Below, piece after piece: positions 48,801 to 61,019 of a DNA stretch of 64,000 nucleotides. A model generated the notes under the pieces. That model was not told where the DNA came from. It saw only the letters and a list, made by a program, of their open reading frames with translations, and ran no database searches. The stretch covers positions 237,094 to 301,093 of the forward strand of contig NW_019775552.1 of assembly GCF_001039355.2 (NCBI RefSeq). The letters are read 5' to 3'. The translations under genes and the position numbers were made by a program. Numbering within the stretch: the stretch's first letter is position 1; every line of letters begins with the position of its first letter. The stretch is from Lingula anatina. Lineage: Eukaryota; Brachiopoda; Lingulata; Lingulida; Lingulidae.

Positions 48801-50179
48801 TTAAACTATTAGGGATTTTCACTGTCATTATGGTTAAACAGGTAAGACGTATTACCAAGAATTGCGGATTTCACTTCCTACTATTTTATTGTATACTAAA
48901 GCACTTTTGATCAAAAGTTACAAGATTCTCAATATTTGCAAACTTACATCTATCACCTTCAGGCATTCTGCAACCATTATTGGAGATCAACTGGTGGTAT
49001 TTGGAGGTTGGGATTTCCCAGTGTGCTTCAGTGACATACACATCCTTGACATGGGTAAGATGGCTAACAGCAAAAGACAGACTTCTTACAGGATTGGCAG
49101 CTCAATACAATTTTTACTTGTAAAACGTGCTTCAGTTTCAATTTTTTTTATATTATTATATTGTTTAAAACATGATAAACAAAATATATTTTACAACTTG
49201 AGAGCATTGCATTCCCAGTCCTGTGTAGAAACACTTAAAATTGATTTACACTTTCCTCTGTATGGTGGCTAAAATGTAATTGTGACATTTAATGATAGCT
49301 TTTTTAAAGTTGAGAGTCTTAAGACTTAAAATATAAAAACATATTTATAAATGATTAAGATTTGCTGAATTCATTTTGATGATAGTAGCTTACATAGATG
49401 AAATGACAATAAATACTTGATTTGCTTTCTTCTTAGGTTTTGTTGAATGGACCAAGCCCAATGTTAATGGCACTCCACCAGCTCCACGAAGGTATGGACT
49501 CTAGTTGTTAATGGGATTTTTCAATTAGACGAGGTCTAGCTGACCATTTAAAGTTTGATTAATAATACAATTCCATGGAATATAGTTATTAACCAGTAAA
49601 TGTGGTAATTTCCTCTTGCAGCTGGCATGCTGCTTGTGCCTTAACAGGGAAGAGGGTTCTGATTCATGGAGGCTATGATGGTAATAATGCCATGGATGAT
49701 TCCTTCATCTTTAATCTAGGTGAGTTTTACAATCTGCCTGACTTTGTCTCTGTGGTTTACAATCATTCTAAATTTGTAGAATCATCTTCATTTGAGGTGT
49801 TTGTGTTAATTAATAAATTTGGGTTAACCTTGATTTAAATAATCTATCTCTGTAGCTGTAATCATTTCCCACATAGTAGTAGTGATGTTCACCTAGTGTT
49901 TGCACACTTGTATAAGATCAAAATGATAAATACAAATTTTACACATACATTTATTTGATTTTACATTTATTACTTTTTAATTTATTTTTAGACACCATGG
50001 CTTGGACTTGTGTAAACATAGACTTTGGTATCCCTGCTAGAGTGGGACACACTATTCAGTGTTTGCCGTACAAAAATGAAAACCAAGACAAGGAAGAAAT
50101 ATTGATATTTGGTGGTGGTGATAATGAGGGATCATTTTTCAATGACTTGTTTGACTTGCATCTTCCTCTTGACTTGTAG
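45858..50179 (+). CDS. Kelch-repeat protein with basic N-terminal region
   Basis: Nine plus-strand coding exons: 45858-45908, 46186-46705, 47462-47587, 48130-48317, 48556-48752, 48963-49054, 49437-49491, 49622-49719, 49992-50179; they join in frame to 504 residues. The start ATG has a good context (CCTCCATGG). Residues 1-190 are charged and low-complexity, with basic clusters KDSKRRKL and KGKRKVRS (possible nuclear signals) and three related words, RTLKEFF, GVKELF and PLKDVF, near residues 56, 84 and 156. From about residue 191 come kelch blades: PRWGHSF ... IIIGGQGD, ARMGHTA ... IYIYGGS, TRAYHTA ... LWMFGGV, GHSATII ... LVVFGGW, SWHAACA ... VLIHGGYDG and RVGHTIQ ... LIFGGGDNEG, enough for a six-bladed propeller. 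This suggests a protein-binding scaffold; partner unknown. I cannot assign a vertebrate orthologue. Confidence 0.88.
47108..47165 (+). repeat. tRNA-like fragment (SINE head or tRNA relic)
   Basis: ATGGTAGAGTGCTTGGCTCT resembles a Pol III A-box region, and GGGTTCAGTTC resembles a B-box 30 bases later. It does not fold into a full tRNA, so a SINE head or decayed tRNA is likely. It sits in an intron of the kelch gene. Confidence 0.45.
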
Positions 50180-51111
50180 GAAGTATAAAATATCAACTTT
50201 TTTCATTTGTACATGTTCAGAAACGATCTCTAACAAGACAAAATATAACCTTTGGTAAATAATTTTTATATTATTTATTAAAAGAAGTCATTCATTTATT
50301 GGTCTCCAATAGAGTGTTTATTTTCTGGATTTGGTATTGTTTTTGTTTGATGTCCATTAAGTTTTATATCTATATTTTTTTATCATACAATTCTGAAGAT
50401 TCAATACAAAGTTTATCTCAAAGGCACATGGAACCTTAACACTTGATGAAATATTTTATTTGTCCATGACTGCAATATAGCATTTCTGAATCATTTGATA
50501 TTCAGTTATTATAGGGCTTTGTACTGGAGTGAGACATGCTACTGTAATGAATTTTTGCGTTTGATGTATAAAAATATAATTTGTAAATGGTTGTTTTAAC
50601 TTGAGTGAATGGCTGTCAAATAAGATAAACCTGTGTATATTCTATAACTGCATAAGATGCAATGAATTATACTTATTTTTATTTCGCCAGTAGTTGGCAT
50701 TTATTTACATTCAATTAATTATTCAATCATACATCTACATGTGCCCATTTTGACAGGGATTTTTGTAAAAGTTGACCAAACTTCAATTCTGGAAGGAATG
50801 TTGTAAGTGATAATATGTTGGATCCATTACTGATAATTCTTATTCCAAGGCAGCAGTTATCTCAGGTAGTATAAGGCATAACAAATTTTGCACATAAAAA
50901 CTTTGTTTAGATTATTTAGAAATTTTTGTACATATTTTTAAGGGCACCAATTGAAAGTTAATGGTATGTGCATCAGAAGAATAAATGAAATGTATAGCTT
51001 ATAAGTTTTGATTCTGTTGGTCTATTTTATGCACTGGCATCGCAGCAAGGCAAGGTTATTCCCGTTTTCACCAAAATTGTTCAAAACACGTCATGGCTAG
51101 ATATACAGATA
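50180..51111. other. Tail-to-tail intergenic region of the kelch gene and ERG28
   Basis: AT-rich DNA holding both 3' UTRs. An AATAAA at about 50981 may end the kelch transcript. No further exon seen. Confidence 0.5.
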
Positions 51112-53680
51112 TCAACTGGATTTTTTCGTTCTTGACTGCGATTTAAATGTTTTCAAGAAGTCTTTGAACTCCTCTGCATCATCTTGCTTGCTTTCTTCTA
51201 CAGCAGAGCCAAAAATGGGAACATATCCAGCTGCCATCAATACAAATGAAATCCCTGAAGAAGAAAATTATTTATCTGGTTCACTGAATGTCCACCATTT
51301 TACATGGTTTAATTACTTACTATTTTCCTTGACAAATTTCACCCAAAAATTAAAAATATTATTTCTTTGGACTATCTCTTAACCATTTGTATAGAAGTAC
51401 ACAAACTTTTTTATGTAATTTTGTAAAGCAAAATATTTTAGAATTGTGTGACAGTGCTGAAATGCCCCCACAAGGAGAAAGATAGATCAGTACCATGGGT
51501 CAAACTCACCAGATATAATTAATGGGGCCATAACACCTACACTTAGGTGAGCTGTTTTAAAGATGAACACCTCTGATGAAAAGTGCAAAAAGGCTAGGAC
51601 AAAGGAGAACAGTGTCAAATCATACAACCTGAAAATACATTAAAAGTACACAGTTCAAAAGTGATGACACTGATTCCTGATGGTCTCCCCGCCTCCACAT
51701 GCAGGGGCCTAGCAATTAAACCTCGGAGCAGAGATTTAATCCATTTAAAGGCGTGTGTGGGGTCAGGGAGACCATTAGGAATCAGCGGGATTGCTTTTGA
51801 TCTGTGGTCGCCATATTTAGAGGGTGGATCAGTAAGTACTCGAATCATCTGTTCTGAATAGGGCCTTAGTCCCCCATTCTGAATGAGGCCAAAGAAATGG
51901 AAAATGGACTACAGTTTCTTGCAGATTACAATTAAGTTACAATGGTTTAGCTAAGTCTTTCGGTTGTCTTGAGATATTTTGTGAAAGGAGAAGCAAGACT
52001 TAGATCAAAGAACTATTTATTTATAACATTTTATATTATATGTACTTACGGTCGATTGTATGTGAATATTGCACACCATATCCTAAGAATGCCAGCCAAA
52101 AGTGTCCAGACTCCAAACAAGCGAGCTGCCAGGCCATTTACTACAATATAATATGTAATAAAAACCTTATAGTATTATATTTATGCATGCTAGGCACTTT
52201 TTGTTTCCAAAAGGAAATTAGAATTTCGTTTAGTATTACTTTTGTTTTAGGATGATATTACAATTTTGTTTGCATTATTTTTATTTTAGGATGAGATTAG
52301 AATTTTGTTTGGTATTGATAATGGTGAGGAGGGGCAGGCCATGCATATTCATAACTAGTCATTATGAATATGCATATTCATAACTGGTCATTATTCTGGT
52401 CAGGAGGTTTAATTATATCGAGCACTCAAGCGTTACTCTCACTCAACACTGAAAGCTCATACATCAGGCCTAACCAACTACCAGACTCGGCACCTACGGA
52501 TCCAGAATAAACCGGTATATTAGACCACACTACCTGTTTTAAAGGTGTGTGTCAGATCGCATTACAGAGTATCAGCCACCACACCGATTTTGCCTGGTGC
52601 GCGATGTTAGCGATGATTGTAGTAATAGATAGAGCCCGAGTCAGCGAGGGTTATGTGGCATACACGAGTGCGAAGCACGAGTGGATGTCACATAACCCTC
52701 GCTGACGAGGGATCTATCTTATTTAGACCACAGGTCCATTAGCCGGTTATAACGCATTCATGCGAAACATGCGGTTATACGAGTTACACCACGTCTGAAT
52801 CTTTTGTTCTTCACTTCCACCGTGGTCTAAAGCTGGGTTGGAAAGTAGTGCATCTCATCTAGATTCATGCGATCTGATATACACCTTGAAAACAGGTAGT
52901 GTGGTCTGATCTACTGGTGAATTCTGGATCATTTGGTGCCGAGTCTGGTAGTTGGATAGGCCTGATAAGCAAATGTTAAGCTAAAGCAAATATAATTTCT
53001 AATTACCAGCAATCTTTTATTGTCCAGTTACATGTATTTATTACTAATTTTTTTCAGTTGACCAAAGTTTTAAAAATAAAACTTGAATTTGGATTGTTGA
53101 GTTCTGCATTCAAAACCAAAAAGGGAATAACAAGAAAACCCATACACGTTTATATATTAATTGTTTGTCAGTCGCTCATTTTCATTTATCAGAGGTTTGC
53201 AGCAGTAAATCACAGGATTCAGGATTTTACCACGTGATTGGACAGGAAATAAGCTCGAACTCAACGGTGGGTGCTAGTAGTAAATGCATGAAATACAAAC
53301 TTGCATAAAAATGTAACAAAATGTTGGAATATTATACTGAAAGTATCCTGCACTCCCTCTCCTCCCTCCAGTATACTGATCTGACAAGAAGTCAAAGTGC
53401 GTGTGTAGCGACTTGAATAACGAGTTAAAATTACACTGTTTATTGTTTATCTATTAACTTCTGTTTTAAATTACTTATATCGTAAAATACGAATGTATAA
53501 TATAAATAATAATAATAAATAATATTAATGCTACATGTTAGTACCAGAGCTAGGAGCCCCATTGTACAGTCTGCTGGCAAGGAACTGATGATCCCAAAAG
53601 CACTGAATGGTATTTCCAATAGCCATAAGCCCTACGAACCCTATCCAACTTCGTAAATACAGAACGAAATCCCACTTCAT
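51112..53680 (-). CDS. ERG28: ERG28 sterol biosynthesis scaffold homologue
   Basis: Four minus-strand exons, 53680-53545, 52140-52050, 51628-51510 and 51254-51112, join in frame to 162 residues (human about 140). Signature stretches are LRSWIGFVGLMAIGNTIQCF, VNGLAARLFGVWTLLAGILR, YDLTLFSFVLAFLHFSSEVF and a final membrane segment LSVGVMAPLIISGISFVLMA. Four hydrophobic segments fit the ER multi-span ERG28 family, which tethers the C-4 demethylation enzymes of sterol synthesis. The C-terminus is longer than in human and ends in a charged tail (EESKQDDAEEFKDFLKTFKS). It is head-to-head with SARS2 (start codons about 710 bp apart) and tail-to-tail with the kelch gene. Intron 1 contains a foldback element (52463-52966). 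Confidence 0.93.
51668..51893. repeat. Decayed MITE relics in ERG28 intron
   Basis: An imperfect inverted pair (TGATTCCTGATGGTCTCCCC at 51671 and its complement near 51766-51785) is followed by a fragment (GGTCGCCATATTT, and TTAGTCCCCCATTCTGAAT at about 51867) related to the MITE at 18800. Confidence 0.55.
52463..52966. mobile_element. Foldback element, about 504 bp, with nested inverted repeat
   Basis: Outer arms of about 100 bp (52463-52563 and 52867-52966) are inverted with scattered mismatches, sharing ATCAGGCCTAACCAACTACC, GACTCGGCACC and GACCACACTACCTGTTTT. Inside is a second inverted pair of about 35 bp (52624-52660 and 52687-52721, core TCAGCGAGGGTTATGTG) around two CACGAGTG repeats. 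No coding capacity. It sits in intron 1 of ERG28. Confidence 0.85.
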
Positions 53681-54393
53681 TTTTTATGTACCGATATCTG
53701 GGAAGCACACCTGTCAAAACAAACACGCGTGGTGCCACTTTTCCCATGATGCTTCTGTGTCACAAGATGGGAGCAAATAATATAGGGTTCTACTAACCTC
53801 TAAATTAAATTTTGTTTTCTTTTCAACAATATAATGAGGAAAAGATTACTGATATATTTTCAAATCATTTTTTACGGTCTTCAAATGCTTTATTTCCGAA
53901 AAGATTTGGCGCGTATCTGCAGTGTTGCTCTTTAGTTTTAGGAGATTGAAATCATGCTGACTTTTCAAGACAGGTGAAAAAATTTGCCGTGACAAGACGA
54001 TCGAAGGCGCAATTATTTGTTGATTCTTGTAAGAAGTAAAGCTTATTAAGTTTGAACGCTGGAACGTACTGGAAGAGTTTACATAACATTGTTGTTGAAA
54101 CGTAAGGCATAAATTTCGTTCTTTTCTGCTCTTATGCGTTTCATAAATTAAGCCGATATCCTTCTCTTCACTGCGTGTTACATGTACTGATCTGGTTCAC
54201 AGTCTGGCTCTTCACGTACAGTATTACTATTAAAAATAATTGCGTTAGTAACTTTGATTTGAAATATATTTAATCTAGTCTTGTTAGTCATTGATTCTGT
54301 AGTGAGTAACTTAGTTTTTAGCAGGTACAATACATTGGAGCTTCTTCTAACTTCCATAATGAATGAATATATTCTTTTCAGAGCAAACAGAAG
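53681..54393. promoter_or_regulatory. Putative bidirectional promoter of ERG28 and SARS2
   Basis: The interval separates two divergent start codons. A splice acceptor-like TTTTCAG at 54374-54380 precedes the SARS2 ATG by 13 bases, so SARS2 may have an untranslated first exon here. No TATA or initiator is assigned with confidence. Confidence 0.45.
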
Positions 54394-57300
54394 ATGATTT
54401 GTCAACCATTTGGACATCATTTTAGATGCAAACTATGGCAATCTCAAAGTCTGCTAAATCTTAGCCGCAGTTATGTCAGACACTTATCAACTCGGCAACA
54501 GGGAATGATACCTCCTGCAATACAGTATCCTCTGTTTAACAGGACTAATTGCATTCACAGAAATGTACAGAATGGCACATTGCGAAATTCATTGAGGGGA
54601 TTTTCAAACTCTGTACACCTTTCCAAACCCATTTCCTTTCACATTAATCCCCCAGAATTAAACATTGAGTATTTATTAGACCCCTGCAACAAAGACATTA
54701 TTCAGAAGAACATCATGAACAGAAAGGGTGAATCAGTTGATTTAGGACACTTGGTATGTTTTTCACATGATAATTGATATTGTAAGGAATTAAATGTAAA
54801 AGTTTAATCCAGTACTGATTTAGATGACATTTGTGAATGAGTGTTACATTTTGTTTGTTATAATTTTTAAATTAACATTTTGTAACAAAGAATAGATAAC
54901 AGATGCAACCATCTTCTTTCAGATTGAATTGAAGAGACAGTATGAAGCAGCCTCAAACGTAAGATTATATTTTTATGCCAGATGAAGTTGTGTGACATTT
55001 TAAAGACTATTTTTAGCTTGTGTTATAGCAAGTGACTACTCAAAAATTATTGGTATCTTGTCCTTTTTAGTAGTATTTGCTACTTTTTATTTTATAATTC
55101 AAATTTTTAGACAGAAAAGTGATGACTTAAAGTTGCTACTAGCTTTTAATGTTTATCACCCTGTTTCATTTTAGGATGTAGAAAAGAAGAACATCCTATC
55201 TAGTATAACTAAGGAAGCATCCTCTATACCCAATAATTCCCATCCAGACTCAGTGAGTTGAATTACCTTTCTGCCGAAAATTGAAAAAGAAATTTCTTTA
55301 CAGCATTCATTGTTTGAGGGATGAGCTTTTTAATGAATATAGTATAGATGGATATAAATATCTTGAACTTATCAGACATGAGCTTTTCCGCATTTTTTAA
55401 TTCAGTTCTGATGGTTCCTGAGATTCGTCAAGATCTGCAATAAAACCTGGTTCAGATTTTTTTTGGAAACCTAGGCTCATGGCTGACTTATAGATATGAG
55501 CAGTGTATCTAATTGAACAGCCATTTCCCCATTTTTCATCTTATGATTTTCTTATTGTCTATAGCCCATTGGTGACGAGGCTAAAGCAAGATTGGTTAAA
55601 CTTTGTGGAGAGAAAAAAGGTGTGTGCACTATATCCCAATTAATACATCCTTAAAGATAAAAACATAAAGAAAAGCTTTTTAAAGAATTTTTTTTAATTT
55701 AGAATATAAACTGATTGTTTAACAGGTTTACTTATATTCAAATTTCCAAACACTTCAAAAAAAATTTTTTTTTGTACATTGATATGTTTATCTTTTTCTT
55801 TTTGAAGAGTTCAATTTCAAATGCAAATCTCACATTGATTTATGCAGTGCAGAGTCTGGGTTGGATTTACTTAAAGTACGGTATGTATTAGATAACTGAA
55901 AATTGAATTTGTATGATTGAAATCAAAATTCTACAGTTTAGTTTTAAATTTTTTTTTTTTGCATATTCAGCTCTTAGCCATAATGTATTTTACAGCATGG
56001 TTATGTTATTTGCATTGCATCAGTACTCATATTTTCATATTTGCTAAGTGTTGTTATATAAACCCCATAGCTATTTATAAAGTAACTTAAAGAGAATTAC
56101 AACCCTTGGCTTATTTTGACAGCAATGTTGGACAAACCACAGGTAACAGGACTTACTACCTCAAGGGTGATGCAGCACAGATGCAGCAAGCACTGATAAA
56201 ATACACTGTGCCAAAATTACTGAACAGACAAGATAAGGTAAATAGGATGCTATCTCGGAAGTTCAGAAGTCATCTAACTAATTTTATACCTTATTCCAGT
56301 AATTGTGTTATTATAATAGTGTATTTTGAGTGTTGTATTTTTGTTTTCTTATATGGCATTAAGATGATATTAAAGAAATTTTCAAATTAAGTGTTAGTGT
56401 TGGGCACGTTTGACCACTTTTCTTATAAAGGGATGTTTTAATTTTTTTCTAGTCTTTTACACTGATATCTGTGCCTGACATGCTGCATCCAGACATAATT
56501 GTGAGTAAATACAAAGTTTTATTAGTATGTTTAAAGTAATTGAAAAAAGTGAATAAGTGATACTTCTATAATTTTACTTTAGGCCACACTTTTTTATTTT
56601 TATGGATGACATCCTCTGGGTACCCCAAAATCGGTGCGAGAGGGCGAAAAAAAAAAAAACAGTCCAAAAAAAAAAAAAACTGCTTAAGTAAAGGAATGCT
56701 GTCAGTACACAGCTGGAAACACAAATTTAACCACAGAAACACGTATCAAACTAACAATATGTCTTTATCCATGCTCTCAAAATATTAAAGCATTGTGAAT
56801 ACTTCGTAGAAATGTAAAAAAAAGTCATGTATTGATATACTTCATATTACCAAATCTATTTAAGGTTATTTCATGCATTCATTTGGTATAGCAATCAATA
56901 AAACAAATATCAATCAAACAGTGCGTCTTTATTTGTAATCTCAGAATATTAAAACATTTTGAACACTTCACAGCAATGTTTAAAAAGTTTTAATNATTAG
57001 AACCAGTTATTTGTTATGTATGTAAGTGTATGTTATTTATTTTAAAGCTGCTCTTCATTTTTTATATATTATTTTACTGTTTTTTAGTTTCTTTACATTG
57101 GCCTTACTCATTTCCACAGGAAGCATGTGGTTTTAAAACCACTGGAGACAGGACACAGGTATACACACTTGATCAAGAGAAACATGGACAGATCTGCCTA
57201 TCTGGCACAGCAGAAATGGCATTAGGAGGTGAGACATTTTGGCAGAGGCAATATCTTAGATAATGTAAATAAGGTAATGTGGCTTATGACTCTACGAAGT

Positions 57301-60112
57301 TTATGTACAGGGACTTATATTGTGTACATTCAGGAAACAAGTTTATTATGACTCGTATCAAGATCATATTTACCCATAATTTTTAAGTGCTTTTATAAGG
57401 GATGGTTAATATTCAGGTAACACATTTGTTACAAGGACAATCTATGTTTGAATTCACTTTCTTGTTATTCCGAATTTACTTTTTTACTGATGTTTTCAAA
57501 ATGAATGTGATTTCAGGATTTTATGCTAACAGGGTATTAGACCTGGACCAGTTACCACAAAGGTAAGAGTGAATTCACTAACTACAGGTAGACTTTTTAT
57601 CATCCCCGAAGGAAGAATTTCATATTGCATTACTAAAGTAAATCAATAGAAGCTCTATTTTGAAAGACTGGTATCTTGCTACAATACCACATTGGAATGT
57701 TACACCCTCAAGGAGACGGAAAGATATATTGTGAGTTTTGGAAGTTGTTCCTTCTAGGGTTTGTGCAGTTAGTCGGTGCTACAGGGCAGAAACAAGTAAC
57801 AGAGAGGAAGAAAAGGGGATTTACAGAGTACATCAGTTCACAAAGGTAATCATTGCTTTGTTGTGACATGTCCTAGGCATTATTTTCAGGAGCTGGATTC
57901 AGAGTCTTAATGTTAAATTAGGGGTGGTAACTGCACTGTGGCAGCTTCATTTATTTAATTATACTGGTTTTGGTTGAGGTCACCTCTTGGCTAGATTCAA
58001 CCTGAACCTGTGATTATATGATCATTGGTAATGGGGGAGGTTTTAAGTTAATATTAAAATCATCCCAGTTGAGGGTGAACCTACCTGAGAGGTGACAGAA
58101 GCACGAAGTCTATAACTTCTATATTACAAGATCACAATATTTTAGGATAATTTTAAAATATTTAAGACACATTGCTAACTTATTGATGAGCGATCTGGCT
58201 CATGCAGTGATTGTAAAGACCCTAGATAGCAGGGAGGTCAGCTCCCTTAAACAATTGACTGTACATGACTGGCACTTGGTCAATCAGTGAGCCTCAAAAT
58301 CCGTGATCAAGTTACAGTGTTTCTGCTTTACTAAGAATATCCCCATCTCATATAACTTGACAGTATGGTTTGACATTGGCTCATTGTCTGCTTAAGGTGG
58401 GAGAATTTTGGACCAAGAAATGCAAGATGTCTTTCTTGATATTCCATAAAAATTATAGGAACCTTTTTGATGTCCAGTAGAAGTGCATTTTGGACTGTGG
58501 AGTTGTAATTTCAGGTAGAGATGTTTGGAGTAACAGCAGATGAAACTGGAACAGAAAGTGAAGAATTGTTGAAAGAGTTTATAGAACTACAGGAAGATCT
58601 CTATGATGGACTTGGTCTGCATTTTAGGTAGTTGTTTCTCTGGTTCACTAAGTTCAAGATATTGTTGTGTTGATGCTTAGTAGTCTAGCTGCATTTGATA
58701 TAATGAAGTTTAGGGCAGATGACTGAAATATTTAGATCTGAGCTAGCACACACTCACATATGTATACACATACATGCAGAGGGAATATTAGGTTTATCAA
58801 GTATCAGGTAAAATTTTAAAATATCTTAATATACAGAATTCTAGACATGCCTACAGAAGAGCTTGGTGCTCCGGCCTACAGGAAGTATGATATGGAAGCC
58901 TGGATGCCAGAGAAGCAGTTCTGGGGAGAGGTGAGGGACACAGTGTGGTATATAAAGCTACAAACTGGAAAATGTACTTCACATTGTATTTAATTCACAT
59001 GTATATATATTCCATTACAATAGGTTACCTTGAAAAAATGCTGGAAGACAAAATTGAATCTTTTTATTTATTTATTCACTGGCAATTTTCAAAGTCCTCT
59101 TTCATAAAATTAGCTACAAGAATTCAGCAATTTGGATTAGAGGTAAAATATGTTAAAATTAGTTAATTGAAGAATTACATTTTTTGTCACATTATAGATT
59201 TCAAGTTCCTCCAACTGCACTGATTACCAGAGCCGACGGCTTCACATCAAGTACAGAGCAAGAGACGGTAGTGAGAAATTTGTGCACACTGTAAGTATGG
59301 GGCTTATTCAGAGATTTTACTCAAGTTCACTCTTCTCAATTCCTAGTTTCACAGTAGGTATGACCACATATTATGTGAAAAAAGTGTGTTGCTGTATGTT
59401 GCTGTACGTCACCGGTGAAACAAATTGTCTAGTTCATGTATTTTCTGTTTAGAATTTGTCATTTTTTCTTCTAGGTAAATGGAACTGCTTGTGCTGTGCC
59501 CAGACTTATTATGGCCATTGTTGAGAACAGTCAAAATGAGGTATATTCTTTAAAGCTATAGTATTTTAATCAGTATGAATGTTACTTGAAATAAATGCTA
59601 TTGATGTAAGTGTCTTTTGTAGACAGTGAAACATTGGGGTGGTGATATGTTTTAGGCTGTTGTTGGAAGAACATGTCATTTATTAATTTTGAGTGCAGAG
59701 CACAGCTTAAGAAGTTCAATGCTGTAATATTTTTTCTGTGTATGGAAGAAAATTATCTGTAACAAAAGTGTAAATGAATTGGATATTACCTGGTTGTGGT
59801 GCTATTGTTATGTGGTTAAAAAAATTAAAATAATGAAAATCCTGAAATCACTGAACTTCATTTTCTCTTTCACATAATATGATTACCGGTTTCAAAGGCA
59901 ATGCTATTTCAGTGCTATTTTAGAGTTTATAAGTTGTACTGGTTGTGAGTTGAATTTTTATTTATTTCCAGGATGGTACAATTAGCATACCTCAAGCTTT
60001 GCAAAAGTACATGTTTCCAAAAGGCAAGCAAATTATAGAGAAACCAGAAAAACCCTGGAAGACACAATATTATTACAAATTTAGTGATGAACAATTCAGA
60101 CGTTTTAGATAG
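54394..60112 (+). CDS. SARS2: Mitochondrial seryl-tRNA synthetase
   Basis: Fifteen plus-strand exons: 54394-54753, 54923-54958, 55175-55252, 55565-55619, 55808-55880, 56123-56237, 56453-56500, 57120-57228, 57517-57562, 57758-57845, 58515-58627, 58837-58930, 59198-59290, 59475-59540, 59972-60112; they join in frame to 504 residues (human SARS2 518). It is a class II synthetase charging mitochondrial tRNA-Ser. Residues 1-75 are basic and Ser/Arg-rich, a likely mitochondrial presequence. Next comes the N-terminal arm region ([20 protein letters not shown]). The catalytic core shows [10 protein letters not shown] (TAE loop, 285-287), motif 2 SRCYRAETS (Arg316, Glu318), [18 protein letters not shown], the serine-site stretch [10 protein letters not shown] and motif 3 [17 protein letters not shown] (Arg446, Glu453). 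It ends [13 protein letters not shown]. No breaks seen. Confidence 0.95.
56633..56995. repeat. Simple repeats and a diverged 65 bp duplication in SARS2 intron
   Basis: Two poly-A runs (56647-56660 and 56667-56680), then two related 65 bp stretches (from about 56757 and 56920, sharing GTCTTTAT and CTCA-AATATTAAA-CATT). An ambiguous base N lies at 56995. Confidence 0.6.
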
Positions 60113-61019
60113 AAAATGCTGAGTATTGCATTTAACAAACCCTTTTTTTTTAACTGGTGGAAGAAGTTCTTCAGGTTTAACCACTTGTATGTTTAACCAC
60201 TAGATGTTAAGAGTGCGTCCATGAGAAAACCAGGCAAATCGATCAGAAAGTGGCAAGGTGAACAGATTTTAATAATTTTTGGTGTGGTAAACCATCAATA
60301 TGAAAGATATTGGCACCCACTGGCTTTCTTATAGCCATTGTCAGTTGTGTACTTATTTTAACAGCTTCTTCTTCTGACTCACTGGCATCCTCACTAATTG
60401 CTCTTAATTTGTCTTTTAAGCTGTCTCTGTCAGTCTTTCTGTTTGCCGCTGTATAGCACCTTGTTTCTCTTGGTGAATATTTTTTTTCATTTTCTGGGAT
60501 CTTTCCTTTTAATAGTTACAATTAAAAGGTTGGTCACTCCACCAGTTATCAGTGAGTGATGCTGGTGTCAGTGAACAACACTACTGCCTTCTTCAGTTCA
60601 AAATTAAAAGGTTGTCTGTATTCAATTTTTATCCAATATTTATAACAATTTGCCAGTCAAAATATCAATTTTTCATGTGTAGCTTTTTTACTTTCCGCTG
60701 AGAAACTCTGGAAAATATCTCACACACACCTAATGAACGCCAACACATCTTTTACTTTTGACTTCATTCAAGTAAGTGTGAATAGAATACTTTCAGAGTC
60801 ACTCAGCTTTGAACCCAAATAAATCTTATCATAGCATGGTTTAATCGCCTGTTGTTGCTTTAAAAGGCTGTGAAGACAATTTTAGGTTTTAAACTCAACA
60901 TGTTTTACCTTTTTTAAATAAGGTTAATTATTATTAATAATGAAAATAAAAGGTGCATTCCTAAATGAATATTTGAAATTTGAAGTAAATAAAGCTTGAA
61001 TAATGGGTCTTTTTTTGTT
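60113..61019. other. 3' flank of SARS2
   Basis: AT-rich, with no exon recognised. A fragment at about 60830-60880 (GCATGGTTTAATCGCCTGTT) matches part of the satellite that starts downstream and looks like a decayed outlying monomer. Confidence 0.5.

Noticed and set aside
54394-60112. Functional link between the serine synthetase and SELENOW, since serine is charged on Sec tRNA
   Set aside because: The encoded enzyme is the mitochondrial paralogue. Sec synthesis uses the cytosolic enzyme, so proximity is probably chance.
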